Source: JBCCQL01 sp039414355
GTDB lineage: Bacteria > Planctomycetota > Planctomycetia > Pirellulales > Lacipirellulaceae
DNA length: 9,642 nt
Direction: 5' to 3'
Assembly (NCBI GenBank): GCA_039414355.1
Contig: JBCDJN010000148.1
Location: 1 to 9,642 of the forward strand
This document shows, piece by piece, positions 5,684-9,642 of this stretch. The notes under the pieces were generated by a model. That model made no database searches. It saw only the letters and a program-made list of their open reading frames with translations, and was not told the origin of the DNA. The stretch's first letter is position 1, and the number at the start of each line of letters is the position of its first letter. The position numbers and the translations under genes are program-made.

Positions 5684-5750
5684 AAACCACAGAGGGCACA
5701 GAGACCACAGAGGATTGAGTTCTAGGCGTCCTCGGTGTCCTCTGTGGTTT
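5684..5750. repeat. CCACAGAGG-type inverted repeat between lhr and nei
   Basis: AAACCACAGAGGGCACAGAG (5684-5703) and CTCGGTGTCCTCTGTGGTTT (5731-5750) are inverted copies matching at 18 of 20 positions. An extra partial direct unit (GACCACAGAGG) lies at 5703-5713. This is a familiar intergenic repeat in planctomycetes, Verrucomicrobia and other environmental bacteria. It fills most of the 93-bp gap and would form a long stem in the lhr-nei transcript. It lies just upstream of the nei ribosome binding site without covering it. A spurious short frame (residues like MKPQRTPRTPRT) arises from the repeat and is not a gene. Confidence 0.8.
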
Positions 5751-5758
5751 CATACATT

Positions 5759-8700
5759 TCAACCGCGGTGCACAAGCCCGCGGACCGTCGCCAAGAAGCC
5801 CGCCTCGGCCAGCGCCGGCGCCAGGACAGAGTCTTCGGGCGGCTGGCCGTCGATTCGTTCGATCATCACCGGGTGGCGGGTCGCTGCGCGATCGACGAGG
5901 GCGTCGGCGAGCAGCTTGGCTTGCTTGCCGCGGTCGGGCTCGCTTTCGGCGAGGAACGTGGTGAGCTTCTTGGCCCCTTTGGCAAGGTAGCCCAGCAGCC
6001 GGCCGTCGGCCAGCACCACCAGGGCGCCGGCGGCGCGTTGCGGGCGGCCCTCGCGCTTGGCGCCGTTGCCGTCGTCTTTGCCATCGCTGCCGGGCCAGGG
6101 CAGGGCGGCGCCGTAGGCGTTGGCGGGGTCGGTGGCGGCCAGTACTACTACCTGCGGCTTGCCTTCGTCCGGCGGCTGCCGCAGCAAGTCGTCGGCGCCG
6201 GCGGTGGCGAACTGCGCGCCGCCGAGGCCCTCGACGAAGTAGCCCCGCCGCGCACGGCCCGCTTCTTCCATCGCCTTGAGCACCGGGTAGAGCGAGGCGA
6301 ACCCTCCCGGCGTTTGCTCGCGGGTGGCGAGGCTGCGGGTGAACACGCCGTAGCGTTCCAGCAGTTGCGCGGCGAGCGCGGCTTGCCGCTCGGTCGGCGT
6401 CGCCAAAGGCGGCGGTGTGAGCGACCAACGGCCCTCGCTACCGGGCAGCCGATCGCGGCGACGCGACCGGAAACGCCCGCCGCTCCTCGGGCGTCGCCGC
6501 CGCATCCCGTTCTTTCCTGGCGGCGGCGCGGCGGCCGAGGGTTTCACGATCGACCGCAGCGGCGCCAGCGTGTCGTTGGTCATCTCGCCCGCCCAGACCA
6601 TCCGCCAGAGGGCGTCGAGCAGATCGTTGGGAAAGGCGCCGGTCGCCACGGCGATCTCGTCGAACCGCAGCGCCCCACGCTCGGCGAGCAGCGTGCGGAT
6701 CTGCTCGGCGGAGGGGTCGGCCTCGTCTGGTTCCGTCGGTTCGGCCGCAAGCAGCGGGGCTTGGTCGGCTAGGTAGAGCGCAATGCGGCCATCGCTCACG
6801 CCAAGGCTCTCGATTCCCCGCCAAACGATCTCGCCCGCCTGGAACAGCTCGTCCAGATCGGCCGGCGTGTACTCCTCCACGCGGGCCGGCGGGATCTCGG
6901 TCTCCAGCACGCTGGCCGGCAGCGGGGCGCCTTGCAGTTGTTCGATGGTGTCGAGCAGCCCGTCGAGCCCTCGACGCGGACGCCCCCCTCCCGGGAACGC
7001 GACGCCTTGCCAGTTGGGCAGCAGCCGAGCGAGCGACTCGGGCGGCGCCGCTTCCACTTGCTGGCGGAGCTTGGCGAGCGACCTGCGTTTGATCTGCCGA
7101 AGCACGCCCGCGTCGCACCACTGCCGGCGGCCGAGGTGCGCGACGAACTCGCCCTCGACCACCCGTCCGGCGTCGGCGAGCTGCTTGAGCGTGGCGAGCA
7201 CCGGCGCCTCGCCCAGGCCTAGGCGGCGGGCGGCGTCGGCGGCGGTGAAGGGGCCGTGCGTCCGCGCGTAGCGACCAACGAGGTCGGCCAGCGGGTCGGC
7301 GACCTGTTGGAGGAAGGCGTCGGGCAGGCCCGGCGGGGGAGCAACGCCCAGGGCGTCTCGCAGGCGGGCGGCGTCTTCGGCGGCGGCGAGGCGTAGCTCG
7401 CCGGCTACTCGGACTTGGATGGCGCGTCGCGTTCGCAATAGGTCGTCGATCCAGCTTTCGATTGCGTGCTGGTCGTAGGTTTGCGTGTCGACTCGTGCGG
7501 CAGTTTCCTCGCGCGTCAGGTCTCCGAGCGAGAGCAAAAGGTCGTGCAGTTCGTCGGCGTCGCGGGCGGTGGGGCGGTTGAGCCGGCCCGCTTCGAGGGC
7601 GACCTCTTCGATGGTGTCCGCGTCGAGCAGCTCACGCAGGTCGGCCGAGCCAAGCAGCTCGCGGAGTTGGTTCTGGTCGAGCGCGAGGACCGCCGCGCGG
7701 CGTTCGGCGAGCGGCGCGTCGCCTTCGTACAAGAAGTTGCCGGTGTAGTTGAAGAGCAGCGAGCCGGCGAAGGGCGAAGGCGTGGGCGTTTGGGCGCGGG
7801 CGATGCGGACCTTACGCCGCTCGATGTCCCGCAGCAGCGTCACCAAGCCCGGCAGATCGAAGACGTCACGCAGGCATTCGCGGTACGTCTCCAGCAGCAT
7901 GGGGAACTGCGAGTAGCGGCTCGCCACTTCCAGCAGGTCGGCACTCTTGCGGCGTTGCATCCAGAGCGGCGTGCGGCCCTGCGGGCGGCGTTTGGGCAAC
8001 AGCAGCGCGCGGGCGGCGTTCTCGCGGAACCGCGCCGCGAAGAGCGCCGTTGAGCCCAACTGCCGGGTGACCAGTTCCTCCACCTCGTCGGCTGCGGGAA
8101 TGAACCGCTCCGCGTCGGGCGGCTCGTCCGACTCGAGCAGGCGGAAGACGAGGCCGTCGTCGCCCCAGCTCATGTCCACTTCGCCGGCGCCCTCCTCGCG
8201 GAGCTTCGCCGCCACGGCGATCGCCCACGGCGCGTGCACCCGGGCGCCGAACGGGCTGAGCACGCAGACCCGCCAGTCGCCGATCTCGTCGAGGAACGTT
8301 TCGACGACGATCGCCCGATCGCTCGGCAGCTCGCCGGTCGCCTCGGCCTGGTCGCGGAGGTAGCGAAGAAGGTTCTCGGCCGCTCGATCGTCCAGGGCGT
8401 GCTTGTCCCGCAGTCGCGAGAGCACCGTGCCCTCTTCGCCCTCGAGCAGCTCGCGCGAAAGCCGGCCGATCGCCTTGCCGAACTCCAAAGGCCGGCCCGG
8501 CGCGTCGCCCCGCCAGAAGGGCATCTTGCCCGGCTCGCCCGGGGCGGGGGCGACGATCACGCGGTCGCGCGTGATCTCCATCACCCGCCAGCTCGAGGCG
8601 CCGAGCAGAAAAATCTCGCCGGGCTGGGTCTCGAAGACCATCTCTTCGTCGAGCTCGCCAACACGAGACCCACCAGCGCCGTCTTTGCCCTCGCCGGCGA

Positions 8701-9642
8701 GGAAGACGCCGTACAGCCCGCGGTCAGGAATCGTGCCGCCGTTAAGGATCGCCAGCCGCTGGGCGCCGCGGCGGGGCGAGACGACTCCTGCGAGTCGGTC
8801 CCAGTTGATCCGCGGCCGCAGCTCAGAGAACTCGTCGGACGGATACCGCCCGGAAAGCAAATCGAGCACGCCCTCAAAGGAACTCCGCGGCAGGTCGGCG
8901 TACGGCGCGGCGCCCCGGACGGTGGCGTAGAGCTCGTCGACTTCAATCGGCTCGCGGCTCGCCATCGCCACGATCTGCTGGGCGAGCAGGTCAAGCGGGT
9001 TGCGGGGGTAGAACGTCTGCTCAACCTCGCCGTTGAGCATCCGTCCGGTGGCGGCGGAGCAGGCGAGCAGGTCGCCGCGGTACTTCGGGAAGATGACGCC
9101 ACGCGAGGTCTCTCCCACGCTGTGCCCCGCGCGGCCGATCCGCTGCAGGCCCGAGGCGATGGTCGGCGGCGCCTCGATCTGAATGACCAGGTCGACGGCG
9201 CCCATGTCGATGCCCAGCTCCAGCGAACTGGTAGCGACGATGGCCGGCAGTTGACCGCGCTTGAGCCGGTCTTCGATCGCCGCCCGCTTGTCCTTGGCGA
9301 TCGACCCGTGGTGGGCCATCGCGATCTCCGGCGGCGGCGCCGGCGGCTTGCTCTGCCCGTCGGCTTCGGCGTGCGCCTCGGCCTCCTGCTCGGCGGCGAG
9401 CTCATTGATGGCCGTCGCCAATCGCTCGGCGAGCCGCCGGCTGTTGACGAAGATCATCGTCGAGCGGTGCTCGCGGATCAGCTCGAGCAGCCGCGGGTGG
9501 ATCGAAGGCCAGATGCTCGGCGGCGAAGGCGCGGTGAACGGCGACCCCATGGCGGCATTGCCGCCCGCGAAGGGATTCTCCGGCAACTCGCCGAACGCGT
9601 TCGCGTCCTCCCCTCCCCGGAAGGGGGAGGGGCTGGGGGAGG
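5759..9642 (-). CDS. lhr: Long-form Lhr helicase, C-terminal ~1293 residues (5' end outside window)
   Basis: Lhr is an ATP-dependent 3'-5' DNA translocase and DNA/RNA-DNA helicase, induced by DNA damage in mycobacteria. RecA1 (Walker A, DEVH box) lies beyond the right edge. Visible residues counted from 9640: a Ser/Pro-rich linker (1-40); RecA2 with motif IV at ~63 (IFVNSRRLAERLA), AHHGS at ~109, motif V at ~136 (ATSSLELGIDMG, near 9200-9235) and motif VI at ~166 (QRIGRAGH, near 9122-9145). The winged-helix and beta-barrel regions of Lhr-Core follow (FFLLGASSW-like IFLLGASSWRVMEI; SPFGARVHAPWA). The long C-terminal domain has AlkZ-like winged-helix repeats, an Arg-rich stretch (6434-6525) before GRWSL, and PGGFASLYPVLKAMEEAGR / RRGYFVEGLGGAQFA. 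The E. coli C-terminal domain has been reported to have uracil-DNA glycosylase activity. The frame stays open to base 9642, so a TTG at 9586 is not the start. The expected full length is ~1550-1600 residues, as in E. coli (1538) and M. smegmatis (1507). nei follows after 93 bp. Confidence 0.96.
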   Translation of the reverse strand, partial: SPSPSPFRGGEDANAFGELPENPFAGGNAAMGSPFTAPSPPSIWPSIHPRLLELIREHRSTMIFVNSRRLAERLATAINELAAEQEAEAHAEADGQSKPPAPPPEIAMAHHGSIAKDKRAAIEDRLKRGQLPAIVATSSLELGIDMGAVDLVIQIEAPPTIASGLQRIGRAGHSVGETSRGVIFPKYRGDLLACSAATGRMLNGEVEQTFYPRNPLDLLAQQIVAMASREPIEVDELYATVRGAAPYADLPRSSFEGVLDLLSGRYPSDEFSELRPRINWDRLAGVVSPRRGAQRLAILNGGTIPDRGLYGVFLAGEGKDGAGGSRVGELDEEMVFETQPGEIFLLGASSWRVMEITRDRVIVAPAPGEPGKMPFWRGDAPGRPLEFGKAIGRLSRELLEGEEGTVLSRLRDKHALDDRAAENLLRYLRDQAEATGELPSDRAIVVETFLDEIGDWRVCVLSPFGARVHAPWAIAVAAKLREEGAGEVDMSWGDDGLVFRLLESDEPPDAERFIPAADEVEELVTRQLGSTALFAARFRENAARALLLPKRRPQGRTPLWMQRRKSADLLEVASRYSQFPMLLETYRECLRDVFDLPGLVTLLRDIERRKVRIARAQTPTPSPFAGSLLFNYTGNFLYEGDAPLAERRAAVLALDQNQLRELLGSADLRELLDADTIEEVALEAGRLNRPTARDADELHDLLLSLGDLTREETAARVDTQTYDQHAIESWIDDLLRTRRAIQVRVAGELRLAAAEDAARLRDALGVAPPPGLPDAFLQQVADPLADLVGRYARTHGPFTAADAARRLGLGEAPVLATLKQLADAGRVVEGEFVAHLGRRQWCDAGVLRQIKRRSLAKLRQQVEAAPPESLARLLPNWQGVAFPGGGRPRRGLDGLLDTIEQLQGAPLPASVLETEIPPARVEEYTPADLDELFQAGEIVWRGIESLGVSDGRIALYLADQAPLLAAEPTEPDEADPSAEQIRTLLAERGALRFDEIAVATGAFPNDLLDALWRMVWAGEMTNDTLAPLRSIVKPSAAAPPPGKNGMRRRRPRSGGRFRSRRRDRLPGSEGRWSLTPPPLATPTERQAALAAQLLERYGVFTRSLATREQTPGGFASLYPVLKAMEEAGRARRGYFVEGLGGAQFATAGADDLLRQPPDEGKPQVVVLAATDPANAYGAALPWPGSDGKDDGNGAKREGRPQRAAGALVVLADGRLLGYLAKGAKKLTTFLAESEPDRGKQAKLLADALVDRAATRHPVMIERIDGQPPEDSVLAPALAEAGFLATVRGLVHRG
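9610..9632. repeat. GC-rich hairpin repeat read in frame inside lhr
   Basis: CCCCTCCCC (9610-9618) and GGGGAGGGG (9624-9632) form a perfect 9-bp stem with a five-base loop, flanked by CTGGGGGAGG to the window edge. Read as lhr it encodes SPSPSPFRGGED, in the linker just before RecA2. 'CCCCAGCCCCTCCCCCTTCC' type sequence is a common dispersed intergenic repeat in planctomycetes, to my recollection, so the linker here may derive from a repeat insertion. Confidence 0.6.

Noticed and set aside
5658..5760. Short minus-strand coding tail with MKPQRTPRTPRT-like sequence
   Set aside because: It is a translation of the CCACAGAGG inverted repeat, a common false gene call.
6434..6525. Arg-rich stretch in Lhr as an unusual insert
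   Set aside because: Long-form Lhr proteins commonly have a basic, low-complexity linker before the GRWSL segment, so it is not exceptional.
5735..6772. 345-codon plus-strand frame opposite the lhr C-terminus
   Set aside because: Antisense shadow with Gly/Arg-rich composition. The Lhr C-terminal motifs on the other strand account for the sequence.
9584..9586. TTG as the start of the lhr gene
   Set aside because: The frame is open upstream to the window edge, and the RecA1 domain with Walker A and DEVH box is still missing, so the true start must lie further right.
1..9642. CRISPR array, tRNA, rRNA, transposase or phage gene
   Set aside because: No regularly spaced identical repeats, cloverleaf-like sequence, rRNA signature or transposase/integrase motif was seen on either strand.

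Overview
The window is GC-rich bacterial chromosome, dense in coding sequence. The base composition, the dispersed short inverted repeats between genes, a small 'MDREEMLNLL' type protein and the mix of housekeeping and orphan genes suggest a planctomycete, probably Pirellulales/Lacipirellulaceae-like. The phylum call is inference from pattern; no rRNA or other marker is present. No prophage, transposase, CRISPR array, tRNA or rRNA was seen.

Left block (1-2671, all minus strand). In transcription order it holds: a 63-residue orphan protein with a near-perfect Shine-Dalgarno (2480-2671); a 275-bp spacer with hairpins and decayed repeat sequence; a 593-residue protein with a C-terminal von Willebrand A domain and intact MIDAS (423-2204); a 71-residue small protein (137-352); and a decayed second copy of the last ~33 codons of the VWA gene running off the left edge (1-100). 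About 80 bp at the left edge is a direct repeat of the 3' end of the VWA gene, which points to a duplication or replacement event there.

Middle block. A divergent intergenic region (2672-2919) carries a perfect 14-bp palindrome and a GC-rich leader hairpin. It leads rightward into ispH (2920-3855, plus strand), the last enzyme of the MEP isoprenoid pathway, which is followed by a terminator-like structure. Next is a ~510-bp stretch without a convincing gene (3856-4367), containing a 121-bp element with 19-bp perfect inverted ends.

Right block (4368-9642, all minus strand). In transcription order: the C-terminal ~1293 residues of a long-form Lhr helicase (5759 to beyond the right edge), a Fpg/Nei-family DNA glycosylase (4796-5665) and a small four-helix membrane protein (4368-4748). 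Lhr next to Nei is a pairing also known from actinobacteria (M. tuberculosis Rv3296-Rv3297), so this is a likely conserved DNA-repair operon. A 'CCACAGAGG' inverted repeat sits in the 93-bp lhr-nei gap. A GC-rich hairpin repeat appears to be read in frame inside lhr at the right edge, between the helicase's two RecA domains.

The window does not show a clearly new multi-gene system. The most interesting points are the lhr-nei pairing with the extra membrane gene, the repeat-derived coding insert in lhr, the duplicated VWA 3' end, and the strongly translated 63-residue orphan.
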